A stretch of DNA of 38,217 bases, taken from the IMG/VR virus record IMGVR_UViG_3300046001_006174, positions 1 through 38,217 of that record, one strand, 5' to 3'. Source of the stretch: a virus. The notes below the pieces were generated by a model. It saw nothing but the letters and a program-made list of their open reading frames with translations, did not search any database and had not been told where the DNA came from. Positions within the stretch are counted from its first letter, which is position 1. Each line of letters starts with the position of its first letter. Positions 27,427 to 35,444 of the stretch are shown piece by piece. The translations under genes were made by a program, and so were the position numbers.

Positions 27427-27440
27427 GAGGCGCCCTAAAC
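27427..27440 (+). repeat. Late intergenic element, copy 1
   Basis: GAGGCGCCCTAAAC, an imperfect copy of the GCGCGGyCCTRARrC element, about 48 nt upstream of the ATC start at 27482. Confidence 0.4.
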
Positions 27441-27481
27441 CCCGGCCATAATCCGAGTGTACCCACCCGGAGGCAAACCCC

Positions 27482-28099
27482 ATCACCCACCTGATCGAAG
27501 ACGCCCCTTTCACGTACTGCCTAGTCCGTGACGAGTTCCTGTATGATCAGGCCCCCGAAAGGGTGGGGAGCTATACCGAGGCCTGCATAATCGGCGCTGT
27601 CGCGCTTGAGGGTCGCGCGCCGATGTTCACGGCGATGCTCCGCAACGGCGCTTTGTGGGCGAGGCTTCCGCTTCACGCCTTCACGTTCTCAGAGGGTGAC
27701 GCGCTTCCGCTTTCAACGCTATGCCTCTGGGACTGCCTGTCCTATGACGTGACGGTCCACCAATACGACTACCTGACCAGCCTTCGCGCGGACGTGTTCT
27801 GCGGCGATGGCGTCATGCGGTCGGGCGAGTACCTGTTCACCTGGGACTGGTGCAAGTCGAACTATTCCGAGATGCCCGACCAGCACAAGCAACATCATTT
27901 CATCAAGCTGGACACCGGCCACGTCGCGGCGATGCCTGGCAACCGGCTTCGCTGGCATGAGCCGAGCTGGATCAAGCCATTTACCGAACGCCCGACCTAC
28001 AAGGTCGTCACCGACACATGGACGACGGAGCGCGAGAAGGCTCTGGTTGACGCTGACCGCTGGGCCTATGGCGTGCAGGCCGATGCTAACGCAGCTTGA
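27482..28099 (+). CDS. Conserved phage protein with apparent ATC start
   Basis: A 205-residue protein. The first standard start in frame is GTG 27563, but the frame is clearly coding upstream: HLIEDAPFTYCLVRDEFLYD begins just after ATC 27482, and this N-terminus matches a conserved phage family ('TxLxxxFPxxYCLVRxExLYD...'). A perfect GGAGG at 27469-27473 is 8 nt before ATC. The body contains LWDCLSYDVTVHQYDYL, then YLFTWDWCKSNY and NRLRWHEPSW. The function is unknown. Confidence 0.75.
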   Translation: MTHLIEDAPFTYCLVRDEFLYDQAPERVGSYTEACIIGAVALEGRAPMFTAMLRNGALWARLPLHAFTFSEGDALPLSTLCLWDCLSYDVTVHQYDYLTSLRADVFCGDGVMRSGEYLFTWDWCKSNYSEMPDQHKQHHFIKLDTGHVAAMPGNRLRWHEPSWIKPFTERPTYKVVTDTWTTEREKALVDADRWAYGVQADANAA

Positions 28100-28289
28100 G
28101 CCGACGCTTCCGGTCACGGTGGATGGAAAGGGGAAGGGCTTTGCCTTCGCCGTCATCGACTATGGGCAGGAGCACCACCTGATCTGGGTCGTCGCGCTCA
28201 ATGACACGGGCGAAATCTGGTCCGCGCCTAACCCGGAGGTAAGGGTTCAACCCAACTGGACCATGGGGCGAAGAGGCGCGCTCACCTGA
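28083..28289 (+). CDS. Conserved small phage protein
   Basis: A 68-residue protein from ATG 28083, overlapping the previous gene by 17 nt. Its end (HHLIWVVALNDTGEIWSAPN, PEVRVQPNWTMGR) is a recurring pattern in phage genomes upstream of portal genes. The function is unknown. Confidence 0.7.
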   Translation: MLTQLEPTLPVTVDGKGKGFAFAVIDYGQEHHLIWVVALNDTGEIWSAPNPEVRVQPNWTMGRRGALT

Positions 28290-28294
28290 GAGCC

Positions 28295-28313
28295 CCCTAG
28301 CGCGGCCCTAAAC
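28295..28313 (+). repeat. Late intergenic element, copy 2
   Basis: CCCTAGCGCGGCCCTAAAC. Its first 15 bases are identical to copy 3 at 30762. It lies 26-44 nt before the portal start. Confidence 0.6.
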
Positions 28314-28336
28314 TTCCCCTCACTCAACAGGGGAAG
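28313..28336 (+). promoter_or_regulatory. Hairpin burying the portal ribosome binding site
   Basis: CTTCCCCT (28313-28320) pairs perfectly with AGGGGAAG (28329-28336) around an 8-nt loop. The second arm is the Shine-Dalgarno for the portal ATG at 28339, so the mRNA can hide its own start. Confidence 0.65.
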
Positions 28337-28338
28337 TC

Positions 28339-30510
28339 ATGGCGGACGCCCAGACCACCACCGAACAGGCCGAAGCTGCGGCTAAAGCCAAGAAGGATCA
28401 ATCGACCGCCCAACGGTGGATCGGTGAACTTGGCGTGTCTGAGAAGGCTCAATCCAAGTGGCTGACCCGCGCCAAGAAGATCATCAAGCGGTACAAGAAG
28501 GAGGGCGTGGACGCTGAGACCGGCAAGCGCGGGTTCTCGCTGCTGTGGTCGAATACCGAGACCATCCGCCCCGCCCTCTACGCTCGCCCGCCGCAGCCCG
28601 TCGTTAGTCGCCGGTTCAAGGACGCGGACCCTATCGGTCGTTCGGTTTCCGAAGTGCTGGAGCGCTGTCTGTCGTTCAGCATTGACCGGCAAGCCCTGGA
28701 CGATGTTCTACGAGATGCGACCTTCGATTTCACGCTGATTGCCCGTGGTCAGGCGTGGGAGCGGTATGTCCCGACGTTTGGCGATGAGATCATCCCCCGC
28801 GTTGAGGTGCTGCAGCTCACCACCGATGCCGGTGTTGAGTATCGCGGCAAGGAAGATAACGAGCCCTACGAGGCCGACGACATCGAGGGCGATGAGGCGA
28901 ACGGCTACACGGCTCCCGGCGAGCCCTACCGCCCCGTCATCTTCGAACAGTCCGTTACCGATTATGTGAACTTCGAAGACTTCGGGTGTTCTCCGGCCAG
29001 AACGTGGAACGAGGTCAGTTACGTCTGGCGCGCGGCCTATCTGAGCCGTGAGGAACTGGTTGAGCGCTTCGGCGATGATCTCGGTAAGAAAATCCCGCTG
29101 GATTGGGGTCCGAAGGCTAACGGTGCTCGGGTAACCGATGCCGAGGAGATGACCAAGAAGGCCAAGGTCTACGAGATTTGGGACAAGACCTCGCGTCGGG
29201 TGTTCTGGATCTCCAAGGCTTGGGCCTATGCGCCGCTTGATGAGCGCGAAGACCCGCTAGGCCTCGATGACTTCTTCCCGTGCCCGAAGCCGCTGCTGGG
29301 GACCACGGCAAATGACAGCCTGATCCCGGTTCCTGACTATGTGTTCTATCAGGACCAGGCCGAAGAGATCGACGACCTGACGGGGCGTATTGGCGTTCTG
29401 GAGCAAGCGCTTCGCGTTAAGGGCTTCTACGCAGGCGACAAGAAAACCGACCTGAACCAGCTTTTCAAAGCTGACGACAACATGCTGATCCCGGTTGCGG
29501 ATTGGCAATCGCTGAAAGAGGGCGGGGGCCTTCAGGCGAAGATCGAGTGGATGCCGATCAACCAAGTTGCGGAGGCCCTCACAGCCTGCATCAACCTGCG
29601 CAAGCAACTGATTGAGGACGTCTACCAGATCACGGGTGTTGCGGACATCCTGCGGGGCGCTTCGGACGCGTCGGAGACCTATGGCGCCCAACGGATCAAA
29701 GCCCACTGGGGCGCGGTGCGGATCAGGGACCGTCAGCGGGAACTGGCGCGGTTTGCTCGCGACATCCTGCGCATCAAGGGTGAGGTGATCTCCGAAAAGT
29801 TCAGCATCGACACCCTGCGCCAGATGAGCGGCGTCAAGCTGCCGACCGACGCTGAGAAGCAGCAGATCATGTTGGAGATCCAACAGCAGGCCATTCTAGC
29901 CCAAGGACAGGCCCAGCAAGCGGCTCAGATGGGTCAGCCGCCCCCGCCGCCCTTCCAACCGCCCCCTGAGGTGCTGGACAAGCTCGACGACCCGTCGTGG
30001 GAGGATGTCGAGAAGGTTCTACGCGACAACGCCACACGGCAGTACCGGATCGACATCGAAACCGACTCGACCATTGAGCCCGACGAAACCGAGGACAAGC
30101 AGCAGGCTGTCGAGTTCATCACGGCAATGACCGGCTTCTTTGCCCAGGTCGGACCGATGGTGCAGGCTGTTCCGCAGTCGGGTCCGATGTTCGCTGCGAT
30201 GATCAAGTTTGCCGCTCGCCGGTTTAGGACGGGCCGCGAGCTTGAGGACATTATCGACACGACACTTGACCAGATGACCAAGAAGCCGCCGCAGGGAGAA
30301 GAGAAGACCCCTGAACCCGCGCCGGATACCACCCCAATCGTCGTTGCCCAGACTGAACAGCAGACGGAACAGATCAAGCAGGCTGGCGAGACTGAGCGGG
30401 CGATGATTGCGGCCCAAACCAAGGCGCAGGAAATGCCGCTTCGGGAGGCTGACCAGCGCATGAAGGCCTTTGCCCTGCAGACCGATCCCCAGCCCCAAGG
30501 AACCGCGTGA
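28339..30510 (+). CDS. Portal protein
   Basis: A 723-residue protein matching large portal proteins of alphaproteobacterial tailed phages. The N-terminal part contains LLWSNTETIRPALYARPPQP and VVSRRFKDADPIGR. The core has YQDQAEEIDDLTGRIGVLEQ and DVYQITGVADILRGASDASE. A C-terminal extension is Gln/Pro-rich (QPPPPPFQPPPEV) and helical. Twelve copies form the DNA channel at one capsid vertex and hold the terminase. The position between terL and scaffold/capsid fits. Confidence 0.9.
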   Translation: MADAQTTTEQAEAAAKAKKDQSTAQRWIGELGVSEKAQSKWLTRAKKIIKRYKKEGVDAETGKRGFSLLWSNTETIRPALYARPPQPVVSRRFKDADPIGRSVSEVLERCLSFSIDRQALDDVLRDATFDFTLIARGQAWERYVPTFGDEIIPRVEVLQLTTDAGVEYRGKEDNEPYEADDIEGDEANGYTAPGEPYRPVIFEQSVTDYVNFEDFGCSPARTWNEVSYVWRAAYLSREELVERFGDDLGKKIPLDWGPKANGARVTDAEEMTKKAKVYEIWDKTSRRVFWISKAWAYAPLDEREDPLGLDDFFPCPKPLLGTTANDSLIPVPDYVFYQDQAEEIDDLTGRIGVLEQALRVKGFYAGDKKTDLNQLFKADDNMLIPVADWQSLKEGGGLQAKIEWMPINQVAEALTACINLRKQLIEDVYQITGVADILRGASDASETYGAQRIKAHWGAVRIRDRQRELARFARDILRIKGEVISEKFSIDTLRQMSGVKLPTDAEKQQIMLEIQQQAILAQGQAQQAAQMGQPPPPPFQPPPEVLDKLDDPSWEDVEKVLRDNATRQYRIDIETDSTIEPDETEDKQQAVEFITAMTGFFAQVGPMVQAVPQSGPMFAAMIKFAARRFRTGRELEDIIDTTLDQMTKKPPQGEEKTPEPAPDTTPIVVAQTEQQTEQIKQAGETERAMIAAQTKAQEMPLREADQRMKAFALQTDPQPQGTA

Positions 30511-30767
30511 TGTCGCAGCAGGGTTTGCGCCAAGCGAGCGTTCGCGCCGTAACCGGAACGGCCAGCAGCTATGAGGGCGACTGGCACAAGCTATTCGATG
30601 CCTCTTCGATCCCTGGCGGCGAGTTCAATGGCCGGTTGCTGGCTTGGATAAATGCCAAGCTCGCGAAATCCTTCACCGAACTGAACGGCGCCATGCAGGC
30701 CCTGGCTGTGGCGAATGGCGCGTGGGATTTCGCGTCGATGGGAACGTTTAACGCGACCGTTCCCTAG
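30510..30767 (+). CDS. Small structural-region protein
   Basis: An 85-residue protein from ATG 30510 in a TGATG junction with the portal (ASSYEGDWHKLFDASSIPGG, EFNGRLLAWINAKLAKSFTE). It is probably a conserved head or neck accessory. The function is unknown. Confidence 0.65.
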   Translation: MSQQGLRQASVRAVTGTASSYEGDWHKLFDASSIPGGEFNGRLLAWINAKLAKSFTELNGAMQALAVANGAWDFASMGTFNATVP

Positions 30768-30781
30768 CGCGGCCCTGAGAC
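30762..30781 (+). repeat. Late intergenic element, copy 3
   Basis: CCCTAGCGCGGCCCTGAGAC, spanning the stop of the preceding gene and 49-68 nt before the ATG at 30830. It shares 15 identical bases with copy 2. Confidence 0.6.
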
Positions 30782-30829
30782 CAGCCGAAAGCAACCTATT
30801 CTAAAGCCTAAGATCGCTGGAGCCTCGTT

Positions 30830-31099
30830 ATGACGTACATCGTTCATGAGTTCGACACCAACCCCAACGCCCAGAACGAACTGCTCTGGCCTGCCGCTCG
30901 CGAGAGTTCTGGTCTGACGGCTGGTGCGAGCTACGACACCGCCGCGACCACGCGCGCCGTGGTGATCACCTCCGACGAGGATGGCCGGGTCAGCTTGGGT
31001 GGTGTTGCTGCGACGGCTTCGCACAACCCCGTGATCGCGCTCACTGAGAACATCTTCCTGTTCCCGTCTCCCGCCATCCGAACGCTGAAGTTCCTGTAG
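30830..31099 (+). CDS. Small beta-rich structural-region protein
   Basis: An 89-residue protein (MTYIVHEFDTNPNAQNELLW; ASYDTAATTRAVVITSDEDG; HNPVIALTENIFLFPSPAIR). It is Thr/Ala-rich and beta-prone, like small virion proteins. A structural role is inferred from position. Confidence 0.6.
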   Translation: MTYIVHEFDTNPNAQNELLWPAARESSGLTAGASYDTAATTRAVVITSDEDGRVSLGGVAATASHNPVIALTENIFLFPSPAIRTLKFL

Positions 31100-31106
31100 G
31101 CTCACC

Positions 31107-31775
31107 GTGAGCGATCTTACCTATGATCAGCTAAGCGCCACGGCGACCATTGCGGACGCTGATCTTCTGGCCGTCTACGTTATATCAGACAGCCTGCTGA
31201 AGAAGATCGACTACGGCAGCTTCAAGACCGTCTTCGCCGGTTCGCTGACGAGCATCTTCCTGTCTGCCGCTAGCAACCTGTCGGACGTGGCCAGCGCGTC
31301 GAGTGCGCGGGCTAACCTGGGGCTTGGCACGGCTGCGGTTCTGGCGGCGTCTGGGGTGTTTCAAGTCGCCAACAACTTCAGCGAAGTTGCCAACGCGGCG
31401 GCGGCGCGGACCAATATCGGCGCAGCGGCTTCGGACGCCCCGACCATCACCAGCGGCATGACGTTTTCCGGGGCGGCGAAACAAAATGTTCAGGCCGTCG
31501 CCAGCACGTCGATTGATGTTTCGATTTCTGAGTTTCAAACCAAGGCGATCAGCTCGAACACCACGTTCACCTTCACGGGCGCAACGTCCACCAAGGGGCA
31601 GGGCTTTCTGCTCAAGCTGACCATCTCCAGCGCCGCAATTCCGACGTGGCCAGCTTCGGTGAAGTGGGAGGGCGGGATTGCGCCCATCCTCGCAAACGGC
31701 ATTCACTGGCTGTCGTTCCTGTCCGACAACGGAACCGACTGGTACGGATCTATCTACGGGTCCGAATACGCATGA
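31107..31775 (+). CDS. Tail-fibre-like protein
   Basis: A 222-residue protein from GTG 31107. It carries the fibre repeat 'NLSDVASAxxARxNLGLGTAA' (ASNLSDVASASSARANLGLG) and a second degenerate copy (NFSEVANAAAARTNIGAAAS), typical of tail-fibre and base-plate appendage stems. A beta-rich C-terminus follows (SSNTTFTFTGATSTKGQGFL). It is ATGA-coupled to the next appendage gene. Confidence 0.8.
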   Translation: MSDLTYDQLSATATIADADLLAVYVISDSLLKKIDYGSFKTVFAGSLTSIFLSAASNLSDVASASSARANLGLGTAAVLAASGVFQVANNFSEVANAAAARTNIGAAASDAPTITSGMTFSGAAKQNVQAVASTSIDVSISEFQTKAISSNTTFTFTGATSTKGQGFLLKLTISSAAIPTWPASVKWEGGIAPILANGIHWLSFLSDNGTDWYGSIYGSEYA

Positions 31776-32551
31776 GGCGGTTCTTCGTCAGGGGCAGAGG
31801 GTATAGCTACCAGGCGCGAGCCCTATTCGCCCGCATGGCGGTTCAGCCGGATGCGACCCGCAAGCGCCAGATTGATCTCCTGATCCGCAGCCTTCTTGCG
31901 TCGGGCGTCTGGTACAAGCTGGACAAGCTGCATGTCTATGCGGCCCACACCTATCAGGCCTCCTTGCTCAACTGGGTCGGCACCAGCTACGCCCATTCGG
32001 TCGTCGGGACGATCAGCACGCTGTTTGTCACGGATCGGGGCTTCACTAGCCTTTCAACGACCAACTACATCGACACCAATTATCGGCCCGGCGTTGGCCT
32101 GAGCGCGGAAGATGATTTCTCCTGCGGCATGAAGGTGACGATCTCGCCGGGCGGGGCGGGTGTTAACGTCTTGGGCGCGGCGGACACTTCTGGGTATGGG
32201 GTGAGCCTAGAGTTGACCGCAGGCGGTTCAAACGCCGTCGCAAAGATCGGCCAGACGGCCTTGGCGGTCTTTAGTGTCTCGGCTGGGGACATTATGGGCA
32301 TGTCGCGAGATGCTGGAAATCCGAGGTCCTACAAAAACGGAGCGCCTGCGACGACGGGCGCTAGCGCGACCTTGGCGCCAAATTCAATAGACATTTTCGA
32401 GGGGTGCTTGAACGCCAACGGCACGCCATCCAATGGTGGTTCTGGGTGGCAGAACAGCGCCTCGTATTATGGTGCCAACCTGTCAGATACCGAGAACCTG
32501 GCGCTCTACAACGCTGTTTCTACCTACATGACAGCGGTTGGCGTTCCGTAG
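31772..32551 (+). CDS. Tail appendage / receptor-binding-type protein
   Basis: A 259-residue protein from ATG 31772. It matches a known phage appendage domain beginning 'ALFARMxVxPxxxRKxxIDxLIxxL...GVWxKLDxLxxxAAHxxQAxLLNW' (LFARMAVQPDATRKRQIDLL; KLDKLHVYAAHTYQASLLNW) followed by a lectin-like beta region (GFTSLSTTNYIDTNY ... LSDTENLALYNAVSTYM). These proteins are variable and host-facing. A receptor-binding role is likely, by family and neighbours. Confidence 0.8.
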   Translation: MRRFFVRGRGYSYQARALFARMAVQPDATRKRQIDLLIRSLLASGVWYKLDKLHVYAAHTYQASLLNWVGTSYAHSVVGTISTLFVTDRGFTSLSTTNYIDTNYRPGVGLSAEDDFSCGMKVTISPGGAGVNVLGAADTSGYGVSLELTAGGSNAVAKIGQTALAVFSVSAGDIMGMSRDAGNPRSYKNGAPATTGASATLAPNSIDIFEGCLNANGTPSNGGSGWQNSASYYGANLSDTENLALYNAVSTYMTAVGVP

Positions 32552-32556
32552 GTTCC

Positions 32557-32571
32557 GCGCGCTCCTGAGAC
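32557..32571 (+). repeat. Late intergenic element, copy 4
   Basis: GCGCGCTCCTGAGAC, 28-42 nt before the ATG at 32599. Confidence 0.5.
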
Positions 32572-32598
32572 TAATGCGCAACGCCGCATAATGTCTTC

Positions 32599-32889
32599 AT
32601 GGCGACCTTTGTCTATCGCAACGGCGAACTGATCGAAAAGCACCTTGCTGAGCAGCAGGAGTGCAAACGATCTCCTCTCAGCGCGCCGATGATCTTCACC
32701 GACACCATGAGCCCTATCCGCTCAATGGCTGACGGCAAGATGTACGACAGCAAGTCAGCCTACCGGAACGGGGTTCACGCCAAGGGTTGTCGGATCGTGG
32801 GGAACGACCGACTTGACGCGCCTTCGGCAACGCCCCTGCCGCGCGCCGGTCACGACATCAAAAAAGCCATCCAACAACTGTCGAGCTGA
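32599..32889 (+). CDS. Conserved small phage protein upstream of the scaffold
   Basis: A 96-residue protein (MATFVYRNGELIEKHLAEQQ; SPIRSMADGKMYDSKSAYRN; GCRIVGNDRLDAP). The 'SMADGKMYDSKSAYR' motif is conserved in phage structural regions. It probably relates to head assembly. The function is unknown. Confidence 0.75.
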   Translation: MATFVYRNGELIEKHLAEQQECKRSPLSAPMIFTDTMSPIRSMADGKMYDSKSAYRNGVHAKGCRIVGNDRLDAPSATPLPRAGHDIKKAIQQLSS

Positions 32890-32899
32890 GGGACCAGCC

Positions 32900-33988
32900 A
32901 TGACCGAACTGAGCCTGCGAGAACAATTGACCGCCGCCATGTCGGGGGGCGATGAGCCTGCGCCTGCAGCGGCTCCTGTTGCCGCGCCAGAACCGCCTGT
33001 GGTGGCTGAAACGGTCCCGGCCGAGCCTGAGACCCAAGACCCAGCGGAAAAGCCCCTTGGCGCGCGTGATCGCGACGAGAGCGGCCGATTTGCCCCAAAG
33101 GCGGGCGATGCCCCCGCCGAACCCATTTCCGAGCCCGCTACGGCGGCGGAAGCGAACCCTCCCCCCGAGGAGCCCATTCGCATCCCGCCATCGTTGCCCG
33201 CAGCCCTGAAAGCCAAGTTCAAGGAATTGTCCCCCGAGTGGCGCGAAGCGTTCACGAAGCGGGACGAGGACGTGAATACGGCAAAGGCCCAGTGGGACAC
33301 GAAAGCCGCACGGCTCAACCGCCTGGACGAAATCATAGCGCCTCATAAGGACGCTTGGGCCGTGCAGGGACTGGATGACCACCAGGCCCTGACGCGACTG
33401 GTTGCTGCGGAGAAGGTCCTTCGCGAGACGCCAGCCCAAGGCATCCTCTATCTGGCGCAGTCGTATGGCGTGGATATCCGACAGCTTGTCGGGCAGGCAG
33501 GACAACCCACCACGGCCCCCGCGCCTCAGGTGGACCCGATGCTTCAGCAGGCTCTCGATCGCATCAAGACCTTTGAAGACACGTTGGCGCAGCAGACGCA
33601 AAGCCAAACCGACGCCCAGATGGCCTCGGCACAAGCCCAGATCAACGAGTTCGCATCCAAGCCAGAGAACATCTACTTCGACAACGTGAAGGACGATGTT
33701 GCTGATCGGCTTGGCTCCGGTAGGGCCAAAACCCTGCAGGAAGCCTACGAACAAGCTGTCTGGGCCTCGCCGGAAATCCGCCCCCTGCTTTTGCAGGAAC
33801 AAACGGCGGCAGTGGCCAAGAAGGCGGCGGAAGACGCAGCGCGCGCGAAAGCCAAGGAAGCGCACAAGGCTTCAGGGTCTGTCACTGGATCTCCGACACC
33901 CGGCGCAGGCCCGGTGAACGCAGGTCCGCGCCCCTCCCTTCGCGAAGAGCTTCTCGCGTCCGCCCAAGAGGCCGGCGTCAGGCTCTAG
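32900..33988 (+). CDS. Scaffold-like protein
   Basis: A 362-residue protein from ATG 32900. The N-terminal third is Ala/Pro/Glu-rich and disordered (EPAPAAAPVAAPEPPVVAET). A long helical region follows (DPMLQQALDRIKTFEDTLAQ), with a charged C-terminus ending LREELLASAQEAGVRL. Composition, and position immediately before the major capsid gene, identify an internal scaffold. The N-terminal SLREQLTAAM and C-terminal SLREELLASAQ resemble each other. Confidence 0.82.
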   Translation: MTELSLREQLTAAMSGGDEPAPAAAPVAAPEPPVVAETVPAEPETQDPAEKPLGARDRDESGRFAPKAGDAPAEPISEPATAAEANPPPEEPIRIPPSLPAALKAKFKELSPEWREAFTKRDEDVNTAKAQWDTKAARLNRLDEIIAPHKDAWAVQGLDDHQALTRLVAAEKVLRETPAQGILYLAQSYGVDIRQLVGQAGQPTTAPAPQVDPMLQQALDRIKTFEDTLAQQTQSQTDAQMASAQAQINEFASKPENIYFDNVKDDVADRLGSGRAKTLQEAYEQAVWASPEIRPLLLQEQTAAVAKKAAEDAARAKAKEAHKASGSVTGSPTPGAGPVNAGPRPSLREELLASAQEAGVRL

Positions 33989-34003
33989 AAAGAGACACCC
34001 ACC

Positions 34004-34972
34004 GTGCCCAGTCCCGGCCTTACCGAAATCGTCACCACGACCCTGCGCAACCGTTCGGGCGTTGTCGCCGACAACATGTCCAAGAACAACGCGCTGCTCT
34101 ACCGCATGAGCAAGCGCGGCAAGGTCAAGCCCGTCAGTGGCGGTCGCACCATCGTGCGCGAACTCGCCTATGCCGAAAACTCGACCTATCAGCGTTATTC
34201 CGGCTATGAGCTGCTGAACGTCTCGCCTTCGGACGTGATCTCGGCCGCTGAGTTCGACTGGAAACAAGCCTCTGTGGCTGTCACCATGTCGGGCTTGGAG
34301 CAAGCCCAGAACAGCGGCGCGGACGCGATCATCGACCTGCTGGAAACGCGGATCGAAGTCGCTGAAAAGACCATGCAGAACAACCTGTCGCAAGACATGT
34401 ATTCTGACGGCACCGCCTCTTCGGGCAAGCAGATCGGCGGCCTCCAACTGCTGGTGGCCGACACCCCGACCTCCGGCACCGTGGGGGGCATCAACCGCGC
34501 CTCCTATACGTTCTGGCGCAACCAATACTACAGCGGCGCCAGCGACGGCGGCTCGGCTGTGTCGGCCACGAACATTCAGAAGTATATGAATGTTCTCTAC
34601 CAGCGCACCGCCCGCCAGACCGATAAGGTCGATCTGATCATCGCCGATACGAATTATTACAATTTCTATCTGGCGAGCCTGCAGGCCATTCAGCGGATCA
34701 CCTCCGACGAGATGGGCCAAGCTGGTTTCCAGAGCGTCAAGTACATGGGCGCCGACGTGGTGTTCGACGGCGGCATCGGCGGCGGTTGCCCGTCGAACCA
34801 CATGTATTTCCTGAACACCGACTACCTCTATTGGCAACCCCACAAGGACCGCAACATGGTCCCGCTGGAGTCTGTCAACTCCCTGAACCAGGACGCGATG
34901 GTCAAGCTCATCATCTTCATGGGCAACATGACTGCTTCGAACCTGCAGCTTCAGGGCGTTCTGAAAGCCTGA
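34004..34972 (+). CDS. Major capsid protein
   Basis: A 322-residue protein from GTG 34004 with the pattern of HK97-fold capsid proteins of this phage group: TIVRELAYAENSTYQRYSGY then ELLNVSPSDVISAAEFDWKQ, an N-terminal helix (MSKNNALLYRMSKRGKVKPV) and MYFLNTDYLYWQPHKDRNMV near the end. It forms the icosahedral shell on the scaffold. It follows the scaffold gene directly and precedes a strongly translated small gene. Confidence 0.9.
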   Translation: MPSPGLTEIVTTTLRNRSGVVADNMSKNNALLYRMSKRGKVKPVSGGRTIVRELAYAENSTYQRYSGYELLNVSPSDVISAAEFDWKQASVAVTMSGLEQAQNSGADAIIDLLETRIEVAEKTMQNNLSQDMYSDGTASSGKQIGGLQLLVADTPTSGTVGGINRASYTFWRNQYYSGASDGGSAVSATNIQKYMNVLYQRTARQTDKVDLIIADTNYYNFYLASLQAIQRITSDEMGQAGFQSVKYMGADVVFDGGIGGGCPSNHMYFLNTDYLYWQPHKDRNMVPLESVNSLNQDAMVKLIIFMGNMTASNLQLQGVLKA

Positions 34973-34982
34973 CGACGCCAAA

Positions 34983-35006
34983 GGGGGCGGCAATCGTGCC
35001 GTCCCC
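34983..35006 (+). terminator. Strong hairpin after the capsid gene
   Basis: A 10-bp stem (34983-34992 with 34997-35006, one G-T wobble) has the tetraloop ATCG. No T tract follows. It may be a transcript-stabilising 3' end or partial terminator that raises capsid mRNA relative to downstream genes. Confidence 0.55.
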
Positions 35007-35030
35007 AACCCTCGATAAAAGGAGGCCCCC

Positions 35031-35321
35031 GTGGCTTCGACTTCTTCGGTCGTCTATGCGACCACCCCCGTCCTTGGCGTCGATCTGGACGACAAGTCCT
35101 CGACCCGATCCTTCAAACTGCTGACCACTGTGGCTGCGAGCGATGGCCGTCGTCACATCTACGTCCGCGCCTCGGAAGCTCTGGGCTCGGCTGACACCAT
35201 CAAGATCGGTGCGGCTGGCTCGGCTTCGTCGGACTCCGGTTCGGCTGGCTGGTCGGTTGACACGACTGGCGGCGTTGCTGTCGGCCAAAGCTTCTGGGCA
35301 AAGCGCACCGCCATCAACTAG
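35031..35321 (+). CDS. Small beta-rich protein after capsid (possible decoration protein)
   Basis: A 96-residue protein from GTG 35031 with a perfect GGAGG site. It is Ser/Ala/Thr-rich and beta-prone (MASTSSVVYATTPVLGVDLD; IYVRASEALGSADTIKIGAA). Its position directly after the major capsid gene and strong translation signal suggest a capsid decoration or stabilising protein. No family was recognised. Confidence 0.65.
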   Translation: MASTSSVVYATTPVLGVDLDDKSSTRSFKLLTTVAASDGRRHIYVRASEALGSADTIKIGAAGSASSDSGSAGWSVDTTGGVAVGQSFWAKRTAIN

Positions 35322-35345
35322 GCGGAACGACCTCTAACAGACGGG

Positions 35346-35374
35346 AAGGGCGGCTCTCACGGGTCGCCCTTTTT
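35346..35374 (+). terminator. Intrinsic terminator after the capsid operon
   Basis: AAGGGCG (35346-35352) pairs with CGCCCTT (35365-35371) and is followed by TTT. It ends the head-gene transcript. A repeat element and a new start region follow immediately. Confidence 0.8.
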
Positions 35375-35377
35375 CGC

Positions 35378-35392
35378 GCGCGGTCCTGAGGC
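35378..35392 (+). repeat. Late intergenic element, copy 5
   Basis: GCGCGGTCCTGAGGC, directly after the terminator and 53-67 nt before the ATG at 35445. A position right after a terminator is where a new promoter would be needed. Confidence 0.55.
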
Positions 35393-35444
35393 GGTCTGTG
35401 GCGGGGTGATGATGCTTCCTCAATAGCAGCTTGGGGAAGGTGCG

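Noticed and set aside
33872-35008. 378-residue minus-strand frame across the capsid gene
   Set aside because: Shadow of the major capsid gene; His/Arg/Val-rich composition with no domain.
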